NCBI RefSeq assembly: GCF_047495875.1
Contig: NC_092459.1
Span: 120,461,544 to 120,525,543 of the forward strand
Direction of reading: 5' to 3'
DNA from: Pithys albifrons albifrons
Lineage: Eukaryota; Chordata; Aves; Passeriformes; Thamnophilidae
Length of the DNA: 64,000 bases
Each line of letters starts with the position of its first letter. Within the stretch, counting starts at the first letter, position 1. Shown here piece after piece: positions 21,101-31,835 of the stretch. Both the position numbers and the translations under genes were made by a program. Under the pieces are notes generated by a model. It was not told the DNA's origin, did no database searches, and saw only the letters and a program-made list of their open reading frames with translations.

Positions 21101-23887
21101 ACCCGCGGAGCGTTTATGCAGCTCCTTCCACTGCACGAGGAGCTGCGCCGAGACCTGGGCTTTGATTACATGCTGGTTGTTGACACGGAGGGGCTTCGTG
21201 CCACAGAGATGGCCAGTAAACAGTCCCTGAACCACGACAACGAGCTGGCCACCTTTGTCATTGGCATTGGCAGCATGACCCTGATCAACATCTTTGGGGA
21301 AAACCCCTCCGAAATGCAGGATGTTCTTCAGATTGCTGTGCAGGCTTTTCTGAGGATGAAGAAAGTAAATCTTTCCCCAAGCTGCCTCTTTGTCCACCAA
21401 AATGTGGGAGAAGTCACTGCCAGGGAACAGAACATGGAAGGACGGCGCCGTTTGCAGGAAAAGCTGGATGAAATGGCCGTGACAGCTGCCCAGCAGGAAT
21501 TCTGTGACGTCTCCTCCTTCAGCGACGTCATCCGCTTTGATGTCAACACCCACATTCACTACTTTGCCCACCTGTGGGAAGGAAACCCCCCGATGGCACC
21601 ACCCAACCCCACCTACAGCCAGAACGTCCAGGAACTAAAGAGCAAAATCCTCCAGGCTGCCAAGGAGGCACAAGGCAGCATTTTGAGGCTCTCCAGCCTG
21701 AAGGTTCGTGTCGGGGACCTCTGGAATGCTTTGCTGAATGAGAACTTTGTTTTCAGCTTCAAGAACTCACTGGAGATTGCTGCACACAGGAAACTGGAAA
21801 CTGCCCTTAGGCAGTGGACCTGGAGGCTGAGGAGTCACATCTTAGATGTACAAATGAGACTGAACAACAGAATCCGCAACGGGGACTTGCAGGAAATCAC
21901 CACAGAACACCTCGAAGAACCTGTGCAAGAGACAATTGATGCCATCATGAAAGACGTGGAAAAGTATTTCAATGAAGATAAAGACTGTGAGATCCTGGTC
22001 CAGTGGAGAAGCAGCACAGAGCGGAAGCTGGAAGAGCTAAAAGAGACTCTTCTGCATGAAACAAGAAAGAAATGTGTGAATCTTATTGAGCTGCAGAAGA
22101 ACCAGAGTAAACTGGATGCAAAGAAGTCAGAATATGAAGACGAGCTCCTGGAAAGGAGCAGGCAGTTGGCTCGGACTCTGAAAGGCAAAAGCCTCAGTGA
22201 CAGAGAACTGAGAGACAACTTTACTGCTGTCTGGAACAAGTGGATTGCTGAAGTTTCCCGTGCTGTTCCCACTCCGGAGCCCGTGGACATCGATGCAGAA
22301 ATAGAAGATGTCCTTCGAAGGCGCTTTAACGAGCCTGGTTTCCAAGCACAGATCACGCCATGTCCCAAAGGCACAGAATTTTCTTTCCACTTGGAGAAAC
22401 ACGCCATGAAGAAAAGAAAATTCCCTGGCTTCTCTAGTACTGTTAGTGAGACTGAAGAGAACAACTTGCAGGACATCACAGAAAACATCAAAAAGCGTGT
22501 GAGGGCAAACATTAAGAAGAAGGAACAAGAGAAACAGGATTACAGTCAAAGTTTTGTTCATGAAATACTCGAGGAAGTACAGAAAGGTGTGGACTCTGTC
22601 CCCAGCAACTCACCATTTGTGTTTAACAATGCTTACACCATGGAATTATCCCTGTACCTGTGCAGAATGGCAGCAGGAAGCTTTAAAGCCATGCACGAGG
22701 AGTTCCGGAAGGCAAATGACCCAGTGCGCTACCTGAGCACCAAGAGAGAAGATTTCTTCACCTGTTTCCAGATTTCCTGCCAAGGAGCCACTTCTGTCAC
22801 AACCTTTGCTGTGTTCCTTTGTGACAAGATTGCCCCAGCTCTTCGCCAGGCCGTCTGTGAGAGGGCAGCTAAAGCCATTGCTGGAGACATGCAGGGGAAA
22901 GTCCCAGATTTCAGGGGCAACAAAGCCGATCTGGAAGTTTGTATCCTGAGATTCCTGGCACAGGAAGAAAACTTTGAGTATTTCAAGCAGTACCTTAAAC
23001 ACCCAAAAGAGTTTTTTCAGAGCTACATTGAGACATGTGTTAAGAGTTACTGTTTAGATGAGAACAGGAGGCTGGAGAAGTTTTTGGATTCCTCTCTTGA
23101 TCTCCTCTGTAGAAGCATCCTGGCAGCTGTTTCTGTATCAACCCACAGTGTCAAAGACAGGAAAGACAGAGAAGACAAAATGTCTCTCTGGCTGGATGAA
23201 TTTTGCAGGGAACTGACAGAGGTGATCAACTTGCCCAGAAGTGACCTGAAGGGCCTCGAGCACCAGGAGATCACAGACATCGAGTTCCTGAGAAATGCCA
23301 TGGCAGAAGCACTGGATGCCACGAGGGACGGGCTCAGGAAAGAATTTGCTGAGGCTGATCTGAGCTTGTTTGAAAGGCAGCCTCACACCATCCTGGCGGA
23401 GCAGTTCTCGGGCTGCTGGGAGCAGTGTCCCTTCTGTGGGGCTGTCTGCACAAACACCATGCAGGGACACGATGGAGACCATCAGCCTGTCCTGCATCGC
23501 CCACAGGCTGTGAATGGTTGGACGTGGCTCTACACAAACCACATGACAATCGACATTTGTTCCAGCCTTGTTGCCAGTAACCGTAGATTCGTCATTGATT
23601 CTTGGAGAAAGAAAAGTGTCCCCACATTCAGGTATATTGTGAGTCTCATCATTTTCGATGACAAAACAATCCCCTACAAGAGATACCGGGATGCAGGACA
23701 TCCTTATTCCACTTGGAAGATTCTTCCTGATCCATCCAGACAAGCCTACTGGAAATGGTTCGTGTGTCGCTTCAGCACAGAGCTGGAAACTTTGTACCGT
23801 GGGAAATTTTGGGGCAGAGGAGAAATCCCTGGTGCCTGGTGGAGAATTCCCAAGCAGGAAGCACTTGCTGAGCTGGACAAGCCTTAG
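18125..23887 (+). CDS. Interferon-induced very large GTPase (GVIN1/VLIG family), single giant exon, 1,920 aa
   Basis: VLIG proteins are interferon-induced dynamin-superfamily GTPases of cytosol and nucleus with poorly defined roles in cell-autonomous defence. The start chosen is ATG 18,125 (GCCATGG context, directly after the acceptor at 18,122). The frame also opens 44 codons earlier at 17,993, which I reject as intron. Visible parts: an alpha-helical N-terminal region; a degenerate nucleotide-binding segment near residue 534 (IGTSASSSKSQLLN, no GK); a coiled region around 700-850; the canonical P-loop GIQSTGKST at residue 967; DTEGLR at 1,020; FVHQNVGE near 1,091 in place of NKxD; a long helical C-terminal half; and a cysteine/histidine cluster CPFCGAVC at 1,768. 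The intact frame argues for a functional gene. URGCP is a shorter relative and a poorer fit. Confidence 0.9.
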   Translation: MASHKDAREEDGKAQLLAGALEKEGLEAAYWLPRLSQLLGVQCIQALQHLQYQEYLELEREVRHPWEKRALQKLLQITDDRGTPGELQKQHLERTKQRQEVSDFEELMAILQQMMEHIRDVADTPGTSGCALQEAKREATRTTSLATYSLLQSLQERAQKDVELLVLLIVTSTGYQVESSTFQHLLGQTEIQYMAKEMAAAHEEYVSLKEQDADRAQASLLLTGLTVTPESKELSPEQKRQRLVFMEGHMEGLWSTGIKNLLQKHSEHNDWEMLEHNLRSLISGSFDDTWDDVRMQNILKDMEDTLQTPEPSSLSKSQSGGSKSKANEATANQEFLHLLKRLGLESHYPRKMGTRHFHIICKIYLHDSQPSKDQELPFYFLQKLLTVDYRVRYLTCKDKSNAGPAPEPETTEQEHKPSDSFENFLGDFEEAAPESAPRHGHVHPMDLQMAIFHCADDFLRQSIATKLAFWQLALPLLVPKPGTAQIEFPLWSLTQIKRSWKEAEKSGKQPGMKSYNNKLLYRAETPIVSFIRIGTSASSSKSQLLNALLSKQRHDTFFHRHCRGSTRERLLLAGVVEIAWYCPRGSPDEPFECCVAFCNLRGDARDHGEQLQFLQEISAVNVALVSESEPLDDRGKKLLQDLWQSPRPLVCLLTDKEKVGAGRSSTNIKMGIKNRNEAELVDELSQTIRNLLAGPKPRFSLDACLDKARQHGFLVDEDQPQCVTAKAKAKELVGLLKKEKLSEIKSQLLPLQGKLWHQWCKKDKELTRLQEKVDKSIEHHRSQIEGEKAAIRRKQLEKAFPLNQLMRSFLSFLQSQPADTKKYFLQWMKVFMDDLSCSRLEKLRREYHKLWSEILTVKKSKEITNVNPECLSTLNTLSHEISDSSIGLEHLLREVGQIYEAVEVMSTNNYNVVKLPKIAADLMVSGYPVELMDGDASYLPLRWVGAIFDSLMERLGDKRVFVLSVLGIQSTGKSTLLNAMFGLQFSVSAGRCTRGAFMQLLPLHEELRRDLGFDYMLVVDTEGLRATEMASKQSLNHDNELATFVIGIGSMTLINIFGENPSEMQDVLQIAVQAFLRMKKVNLSPSCLFVHQNVGEVTAREQNMEGRRRLQEKLDEMAVTAAQQEFCDVSSFSDVIRFDVNTHIHYFAHLWEGNPPMAPPNPTYSQNVQELKSKILQAAKEAQGSILRLSSLKVRVGDLWNALLNENFVFSFKNSLEIAAHRKLETALRQWTWRLRSHILDVQMRLNNRIRNGDLQEITTEHLEEPVQETIDAIMKDVEKYFNEDKDCEILVQWRSSTERKLEELKETLLHETRKKCVNLIELQKNQSKLDAKKSEYEDELLERSRQLARTLKGKSLSDRELRDNFTAVWNKWIAEVSRAVPTPEPVDIDAEIEDVLRRRFNEPGFQAQITPCPKGTEFSFHLEKHAMKKRKFPGFSSTVSETEENNLQDITENIKKRVRANIKKKEQEKQDYSQSFVHEILEEVQKGVDSVPSNSPFVFNNAYTMELSLYLCRMAAGSFKAMHEEFRKANDPVRYLSTKREDFFTCFQISCQGATSVTTFAVFLCDKIAPALRQAVCERAAKAIAGDMQGKVPDFRGNKADLEVCILRFLAQEENFEYFKQYLKHPKEFFQSYIETCVKSYCLDENRRLEKFLDSSLDLLCRSILAAVSVSTHSVKDRKDREDKMSLWLDEFCRELTEVINLPRSDLKGLEHQEITDIEFLRNAMAEALDATRDGLRKEFAEADLSLFERQPHTILAEQFSGCWEQCPFCGAVCTNTMQGHDGDHQPVLHRPQAVNGWTWLYTNHMTIDICSSLVASNRRFVIDSWRKKSVPTFRYIVSLIIFDDKTIPYKRYRDAGHPYSTWKILPDPSRQAYWKWFVCRFSTELETLYRGKFWGRGEIPGAWWRIPKQEALAELDKP

Positions 23888-24440
23888 GCCACGCTGATGG
23901 GAAGGGAGAACCCGAAAGGCTTTGCAGTTTAGGAGCACAGAGCACAAGGCTGTGCACAAGATGCTGTAGCAATGCTTGTGCTCTCAGCCACATGAGGACA
24001 GTGGGGTGGAACTGCTCCCAGGCTTGGGTGGAATAAGGCTCGTTACTGCGGCCATCGCTCAGAAACTCCCTCGCTCCACCATGAACCAGAACCCTCCTCC
24101 CTTCCTGCCACGAGCGTTTCCCTCTGCTTTGTCCTCCAGCAAAAATGCAAACCCTCCCTGCAGTGATCACTGCCCTGGCCCGGGTGGAACCCGAGTGCCA
24201 GGGGAAGTGCTGCAATCAAGAGCTGCACAGAGAAAATCTCCCTGGAATAGGGGGCAGGGGCTGGATTTGCCACGTGGAGGCCGTTGATAAACTGCCTTAT
24301 CCCAGTCCACGAGTTCCATCTTCTGCTCTCTCCCTTTATGGCTGGGGAGGGGAGTGATGGAGCAGCTGGGTGGGCACCTGGCACCCAGCCAAGGGCAACC
24401 CCCACAGCTGGGAATAAAGGTGGTTTAAGGGGGTCCTTTG
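23888..24440 (+). other. 3' untranslated region of the GVIN gene (probable)
   Basis: Noncoding sequence after the TAG stop, with an AATAAA signal at 24,413-24,418. The transcript end near 24,435 is inferred. Confidence 0.6.
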
Positions 24441-24837
24441 GGTTGTAAGTGTTGGGAAGAAGGGATTTCAGTAATGAGAAATAAATACAAGGCCATAGTT
24501 AGAATCTATAGGTGCACATATAATTAGGGGGGGTCTGGCTGTGACAGAAATGGTGTGCACAGAGATGGAGATGGTATTTAGTCTGGTGAGCTGGAGTTCA
24601 TTTCCCACAGGGGCTCTCCCAGGGCTGTGCTTTGCACTGGAAGCAGGGAAGGTGTTGGAGTTTTGGCTCCTGCTGGGCAGGGCTGGCACAGCATCAGCAC
24701 CAACTCCCCACATTGCCCCCCATCCAGGGACTTGGAGTGGGCAAGATCCTGCGAGAGGACCCAGCCAGGCCAGCTGACCCCAAGTGACCAGAGGGATGTT
24801 CCAGACCTTACCATACAAAAGCTGAGATAAGGAGCAG
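24441..24837. other. Intergenic sequence, nothing recognised
   Basis: Spacer between the GVIN polyadenylation signal and the next LTR-like element. No gene recognised. Confidence 0.5.
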
Positions 24838-25457
24838 TGTTATGGTTTAGCCAAGTAGGCCTAACATTTAAGTTTTAAGGTTCAGACCAGGCCTGGGATT
24901 GTCAGCTGCCTCGAGCTGGGCTGAGCCAGCTAACAGCTGATTTCTTCTAGCCAGCAATGTTGTGTTCCATACCATATTACCACACCATCTTAAAAGGGGT
25001 AAAATCCAGTGTGTGGGTGTAGCTCAGTCAGTTCTGCCATGGCCGAGGAACAAGCCAAACGTGGTGCAGCTCCTGTCTCAGAGTTGGCCTTGCTCCTGCT
25101 GCTGCTGCTGCTTGCATTTTGTGTGAGTTCAGGGAAGTAGAAACATTTTGTTGTTACTCTTTCTTGCAGAGTGTCTTTTAGAGTGCTTATGAATCCAGAG
25201 TAACAGACTTTTCTTTGTATTAACTGGGGAGTAGGAGCTTATTTCTTGTTATATGTAACTTGTGTAAATGTGGGTTATATTGTAGTTTTCTCTTAATTTT
25301 CTCTTTCCTGTATGAATACACATAGTTAGATTCAGCATAAACCTGGTTTAGAGGGTTTTTTTCCCTCTCCTTCTTTTTCTCTGGGCTGGTGGGGGGGGAG
25401 GAACATTTTTCACTCTTGTCTTGGACAGTTGGCATTTTCCCAGCTCAACCTGAGACA
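24838..25457 (+). mobile_element. LTR-like repeat, copy 2 (may extend to ~25,730)
   Basis: Starts TGTTATGGTTTAGCCAAGTA and contains GAGCTGGGCTGAGCC and TTCTAGCCAGC. The 3' block ends CTCAACCTGAGACA. The following 270 bases (AGTAAAGTGCCTTATCTCAA.. at about 25,625) resemble the R/U5 end of an ERVL-type LTR, so the true end may be further right. Confidence 0.6.
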
Positions 25458-26704
25458 AGGGGGTATTTGTTATTATCAGCATTGGCTTCCACAGCAACCT
25501 CTCCATGTGCCAGAGTTCTGCTTGCTGGGAAGTGGCTGGACATTGCCTGCTGGGGGGAAGCACAGAATGAAATCCTTGGGCTTTTCTCTTGGCTTGTGTG
25601 TGCAGAACATTTGGCTTTTGCTTCAGTAAAGTGCCTTATCTCAACCTGTGAGTTGTTTTCCACCTTATTTTCTCGCCTGGGGGGTGACAGCCTTGAGAAG
25701 CTCTTGAAGGGTTGAGGGAAACCCCTCAGCCCCTGCAGGGGGGCTCCCAGAAACCACTGTCAGAGGACAAAGAAGCCCCAGGGGCTTTCCAAAAGTGCTC
25801 AAGCCAGACTGGTAAGATTAACAAAGGATGGAGTGTTGCAGAAAAAGCATGGCTTTCCTTTGCCACATCTTCTGGGAACACAGGGAGCCACTCCTTAGGC
25901 CTGTGCCATCTGCCTATCACCCAAAAACAATCACTGACCATAGTCACTCAAACTACCTAAGAAAAAAGTCCAAGAAGAGATGGGACATGAGCAAATACTG
26001 GGGGGGAAAGTCCATCATGGTTGCAGGAGTAGCCAGCGAGCTGCCCTGTCTGCTGCACCTCCCTCAGACAGTGTAGGGTGAGCAACCATGTCCTCTGTTT
26101 TCCTGAGCCCATCACTTATCCCCTCACCCTTATGTTCTCTTCCAATGCCTATTCCCTTACACTTGCCCTCATGCCCCTGTAACAGCTGATCCCTGATGGA
26201 ATACAGCCCTTCACGTTTCCCCTGTATCTGCCTTATTCAATCCTCTTCCCTGGCTCTCTCTCTATTTCAGAAACACCTTATTTACTAACTGGACTCTGCT
26301 ACTGATTTTCCTTTGCCCTACACTTTGTAACTTTCTGGGTATAGAGCTTACTTTTTATTTGTTGTTTTGGTTTGTTATACTGTCACTTTCTTACCTTAGT
26401 TCCTCTAAAAGGTGTGGGAACTGATCCCTCGGGGCAGAGAGACCCAGCCCGGCTGGGAATGTTTTTGTTTTTGTGAGGGCAGGTCGGGGCTGGGGTATCA
26501 GCAGGGCACAGGGACCTCACCTGGTACCCATTAAACAGTGGACCAATTTCCAGATTGCTCCTGTGCAGGGCAGGGGCTGCATCCCCACAGACACAGGGAT
26601 TGCTGCTGGGCTGGGAAGGGCAGGACTGCCCTGGGAAGAGCTTCAGGAGGCTGTGCTGGGATTCCCAGCACGTGGTGCTGTGTCTCAGCTGGACCCCAGA
26701 AACA
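25458..26704. other. Intergenic sequence between convergent genes, nothing certain
   Basis: No exon or recognised repeat apart from the possible LTR tail up to about 25,730. Confidence 0.45.
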
Positions 26705-27005
26705 CCGGGACCCCCTTCCCTGCCCATCCCTGCCCTTCCCTGCCTTTTCTGCCCTTCCCTGCCCATCCCTGCCCTTCCCTGTCCATCCCTGCCCATCCCT
26801 GCCCTTCCCTGCCCATCCCTGCCCTTCCCTGCCTTTCCCTGCCCATCCCTGCCCTTTTCTGCCCTCTCCTGCCCATCCCTGTCCTTTCCCTGCCCCTCCC
26901 TGCCCATCCCTGCCCATCCCTGCCCTTCCCTGCCCATCCCTGCCTTTCCCTGCCCATCCCTGCCTTTCCCTGCCCTTCCCTGCCTATCCCTGCCCTTCCC
27001 TGCCC
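26705..27005. repeat. Short-unit C-rich tandem repeat (CCCTGCCCATCCCTGCCCTT type)
   Basis: About 300 bases of imperfect 9-10 bp units (CCTGCCCATC / CCTGCCCTTC). It keeps several frames open without coding meaning; the minus strand is G-run rich. Confidence 0.92.
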
Positions 27006-27961
27006 TGGCAGTGCCCGTCAGGGGGAGCATCTCTGGGTGGGACTCCCCTCCTGATGGGAATTCCCTCCAGGACTCACAGCTGCAAAGATGGATCAACCTC
27101 TGCAGGGGGATTTGCACCACAACCCCTGCAAGGCAAACCAAAGTCCTCTTCTTTGCTGGAGTTCCCCAGAAATCCCTGGAGGTTCATGTCTGGATTCCCT
27201 GAGGATGCTCCAGGTGGTCACGAGGCAAAGGAAAGGTGAATGGAACACGGACAGGGAAGTGTCCTGAAGGCTGTGGAAGTGCTAAAGCCTCCCCCACCCC
27301 TTTGCTCTGGACTGTGGCTCCCTGCAGAGCTCACAGACCCTTCTCCCTCCCGGCTCCTCTGCCCTTTCTGTGTGTTTAAAACATTATTACACCTCAGAGC
27401 CAACCAGCTCAAATACTTTTTAATACATTGAAAATGTAAAATAAAGCATATACGAAGTACATACAGTATATATATATACACATATTTCAAATACTTAAAA
27501 TTCTTATGTAAAATATGATTTTTTTTTCTATATTATTTGTGTAAAAATACATTTTCAAATGGTGTCACCTCGATTTCACTGTACAGACCCTCGAGCCCAA
27601 TTGAAGTCCCTTTTAAAAAGGCAGAAGACAAAGGTTTAGGATTTTTGGAACTGTGTTTACATGTCTGTTGTCCACACAGGAAAAGCCTCTGGGAAACAGT
27701 GTTGGATTGCTTTGTTGTGAGAATTCCCATTTTTATTGCATTAATGGCAAACACTGAACCTTTTCAGTTTTCCTGCAAGAAACCCCCCTTGGCCTCGCTG
27801 AGGAACTGCTCCCTCCTGGACCCTGTTACCCTCCTCAGAAATCATCCCTTGCCCACGATTTTTACAGATACTAAAATATATATTACTTAAAATATATTAC
27901 TGTAAGCTCTTAAACTCGCTCTGCAGTTATAGCAAACTTATAGCATTAAAAACAACCCAGG

Positions 27962-28608
27962 GAACACCTGGGGACACCCTGGGCACAGGGACCCACCTGG
28001 GGGCTGTCCCTGGCTCACCCTGGGCACAGGGACCCACCTGGGGACTGTCCCTGACACCCCTGGGCACAGGGACCCACCTGGGGGCTGTCCCTGGCTCACC
28101 CTGGGCACAGGGACCCACCTGAGGACTGTCCCTGGCACACCCTGGACACAGGGACCCACCTGGGGGCTGTCCCTGGCTCACCCTGGGCACAGGGACCCAC
28201 CTGGGGACTGTCCCTGGCTCACCCTGGGCACAGGGACCAACCTGGGGACTGTCCCTGGCACACCCTGGGCACAGGGACCCACCTGGGGACTGTCCCTGAC
28301 ACCCCTGGGCACAGGGACCCACCTGGGGACTGTCCCTGGCACACCCTGGGCACAGGGACCCACCTGGGGACTGTCCCTGACACCCCTGGGCACAGGGACC
28401 CACCTGGGGACTGTCCCTGGCACACCCTGGGCACAGGGACCCACCTGGGGACTGTCCCTGGCTCACCCTGGGCACAGGGACCCACCTGGGGGCTGTCCCT
28501 GACACCCCTGGGCACAGGGACCCACCTGGGGGCTGTCCCTGACACCCCTGGGCACAGGGACCCACCTGAGGACCATTCCTGACACCCCTGGGCACAGGGA
28601 CCCACATC
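27962..28608. repeat. ~40-bp minisatellite, ~16 copies
   Basis: Unit of the form CACCCTGGGCACAGGGACCC then ACCTGGGGACTGTCCCTGGC, with 40 and 41 base variants. Confidence 0.93.
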
Positions 28609-28734
28609 CTGAGGCCACCCCCGGGTGGCTCCGCAGGGAGCCCAGGAATGGTGTCTGTGCCCCTGCAGTTCATCTGTGCTAACCCAAGTGGTACCCTGGG
28701 GAGCAAGTGCCACTCCAGCCCCCCCTGCCCCTGC

Positions 28735-28795
28735 AGCCACCCACATTCCCACAGCCACCCACATTCCCACAGCCACCCACATTCCCACTCCAGGG
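28735..28795. repeat. 19-bp tandem repeat, three copies
   Basis: CAGCCACCCACATTCCCAC is repeated three times in succession. Confidence 0.85.
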
Positions 28796-30024
28796 CCCAG
28801 CTGAGCCACCTCCTCCCAGCTGAGCCTGAACACAACTCCCAAGGGATGCAAAGATCCTTCCCCCAGGCTCCAGGTGCCTCCAGAGGCCATTCCTGTGCCA
28901 AACCTGAGGCCCTGCAGTGGGAAAAGCCCCATCCCGGTCCTGTTCTCCAAACCTCCCTGTGGTTCACCTGAACCACCAGACTGAGCCTCCCCCAAGGAGA
29001 GAAGCCCCAAACCCGTTTCCAATCCACCCTCCTGCCCCAGGATGGGTTTTGCTGCCTCTGGAGCAGCCTCTGGAGCAGCCACATCCATCAGGGAGGGCCT
29101 GGGGATCCCTCTGGCTGCAGGACCTGACCTGGAACTGCTGCCCAGCAGCTGTTCTGTACAACCCAACCAGAGATGTGACTCCCCAGGCAGTGCAACTGCT
29201 CCCAACCTCCTTCCAACCTGAGCATTCAGGAGGGACAGTGAAATTCCACAACCAATCCCTCCCCTGCTGCCCACCCGGCTCAAACCTCGACCTCCCAGAG
29301 CTGCCCTGGCCCTTCCAGTGCCACCACCTGTCCGGGGGGTTTGGGGCTGGGGAGGGAAGTGCTGGTCAGGCTGTGATTCCAGTTCTTTTCCCTGAACAGG
29401 GAAACTGAAACCTGAGTCTCTTTCCTCACGGAGGTTCCTTTCCTTTCCCTGCCACAAGCACCCCAACATCAGGCTCCAGAATCATTTATTCTGGATTGGG
29501 ATGCAGCATTCCCTGCAGTGCTGTTAAAGGAATTCCTTGGGAACCAAAGTCTAATGGCTTATCCTACACCACATCCCTGTGTTTATAAATCCACTGGGAA
29601 TGTGGTTTATTGTCTTGCAGGAAGGTCAGAGGATGGGAAGGAGCCTCAGTGGTGGGGCAGGAACTACACAGGCCACAGGATCCCCCTTCCAAAACATCAT
29701 CCCACAACCAGCCACAGCTTCCAGGGCTTTATCCCTCTGCCAGGGGTGCTTACAGTGATTATTACACCAAGCCAATTATCCCAAACGATTCCCTCCCATC
29801 AGTGCCCTCTGCACACCCCAGAGCTGCTGCACCGACTGCCCCCGCAGCGGGTCAGGACCAGGGATGGGCCTAAGGGAGTTTATGTTCTTAAAAAGAAACA
29901 GAAGCCCAAGCAAAGTGTTGATCCATGAAATGGAACTAAGGCACAGACAGAGGTGTAAAATTCCCAGTCACCAACCACCATCCTGTGCTGGTCAGTGCCA
30001 GCCTGGGGCCACCACGATGTCCGG

Positions 30025-30772
30025 GGTCACCAACCATCCCACCCCAGATCTCCAGCCATCCCACCTTGGATTTCCAGCTGTCCCATCCCAGATCTCCAGC
30101 CATCCCACCCTGGATCTCCAACCATCCCATCCTGGGTCACCAGCCATCCCACCCTGGATCTTCAACCACCCCACCCCAGATCTCCAGCCATCCCACCTTG
30201 GATTTCCAGCCATCCCACCCCGGATTTCCAGCTGTCCCATCCCAGATCTCCAGCCATCCCACCCTGGATCTCCAACCATCCCACCCTGGATTTCTAGCTG
30301 TCCCATCCCAGATCTCCAGCCATCCCACTCTGGATCTCCAGCTGTCCCATCCCAGATCTCCAGCCATCCCACCCTGGGTCACCACCCATCCCACCCTGGA
30401 TCTCCAGCCACCCCATCCCAGATGATCAGCCATCCCACCCTGGATTCACTAACCATTCCCCCTTGGATCTCCAGATATCCCATCCCAGATTTCCAGCCAT
30501 CCCACTCCAGATCTCCAGCCATCCCACCCTAGATCTCCAGCCATCCCACCCTAGATCTCCAGCCATCCCACCCTGGATCTCCAGCCATCCCACCCTGGAT
30601 CTCCAGCCATCCCACCCTGGATCTCCAGCCATCCCACCCTGGATCTCCAGCCATCCCACCCTGGATCTCCAGCCATCCCATCCTGGATCTCCAGCCATCC
30701 CATCCTGGATCTCCAGCCATCCCATCCCGGATCTTCAGCCATCCCATCCCGGATCTTCAGCCATCCCACGCT
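30025..30772. repeat. 22-bp minisatellite, ~33 copies
   Basis: Unit GATCTCCAGCCATCCCACCC TG with scattered variants (GGGTCACC, GATTTCCAGCTGTCC). Confidence 0.93.
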
Positions 30773-31644
30773 GGGACAGTGAGGGCAGGTCAGGCACGTT
30801 CCATGGGGCAGCTCAGGGAACAGCAGCTCCCTGCCCTGCCAGGGAACTGGCACAGAACCCCAAATCCATGGACAGCAGAGGACACTGCTACAATTTAATG
30901 GGAGGGATGAGCTGGAAGTGCAGCTGGGGCAGGGACAGTTTGGGAAATGCTGGAGGAGCACCAAGACAGCCTCTCCAGCAGCAGCCTGTGCGCACTCAGG
31001 GCACAGCAGCTCCCTCCTCATCCTCTCCTTCAGCCTGGAAACCACACCAAGGAGAGCCAGGGGGGGACCAGAACTGCTCCAACTGTGCAGCAGAACCTCT
31101 CCCTCTGTGCCAGTTCACTCTGTAACCAGCACCAGTCTGCAAACTGGATTCTCCCAGGGCTGTCCCAGGCAGGAATGGGTGTGTCTGTCCAGGATTACAC
31201 TGCTGGAACCTCCCTCACATCCACACATGGCCAGAGTTACTCAGGAATGGACAGACCCTGCTCTCAGCCCCAAACCTTCTACACTGTTCCCAGGTTTACA
31301 AAATACAGGAATTCCTCTTCCAGAACATGAGCTGAAGGTGGGAACTGGTGGGAATACACACACAGACTGGGGCTCTCCTGGGCTACACCCACCACCAACT
31401 CAGGGGTGAGATGCTCATGGGAGCAACTTTGTGCAATTCATTTGAGATTTCAGGTTTAGATTTAAAAAATGGAGTTTATTTCTAATCCCTAAATCCTTCT
31501 CGCCATGGGATGCCTGAGCAGTGATGTGGAATCAGCCAGTGTGGGGTCACTGCTCTGCAATGGATTTAAGAGGAGCAAAACCCACACCAAGAGATGGAAC
31601 TGCAGCTCCTGCAACTCCCTCTCCCTTACCACCACCAAATAAAT

Positions 31645-31835
31645 CACAGAATCATGGAATATCCTGAGCTGGAAGGACCATCCAGTCCAACTCCTGGCCC
31701 TGCACAGACACCCCAACAATCCCACCCTGTGTCTCAGAGCGTTGCCCAAACGCTCCTGGAGCTCTGGCAGGTTTGGGCACCAGCCACTCCTTGGACAATC
31801 CCCCAGACCACCGTTCCTGCTCCTCCCCACCATGT
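31645..31835 (-). mobile_element. CR1 LINE 3' fragment (minus orientation)
   Basis: ATCACAGAATCATGGAATAT is followed by GGACCATCCAGTCCAACTCC and CTCAGAGCGTTGCCCAAACG, a recognised CR1 3' variant. Confidence 0.8.

Noticed and set aside
18125..23887. Shadow open frames antisense to the GVIN exon (e.g. 19376-20257)
   Set aside because: Explained by the codon use of the long sense frame; no independent features.
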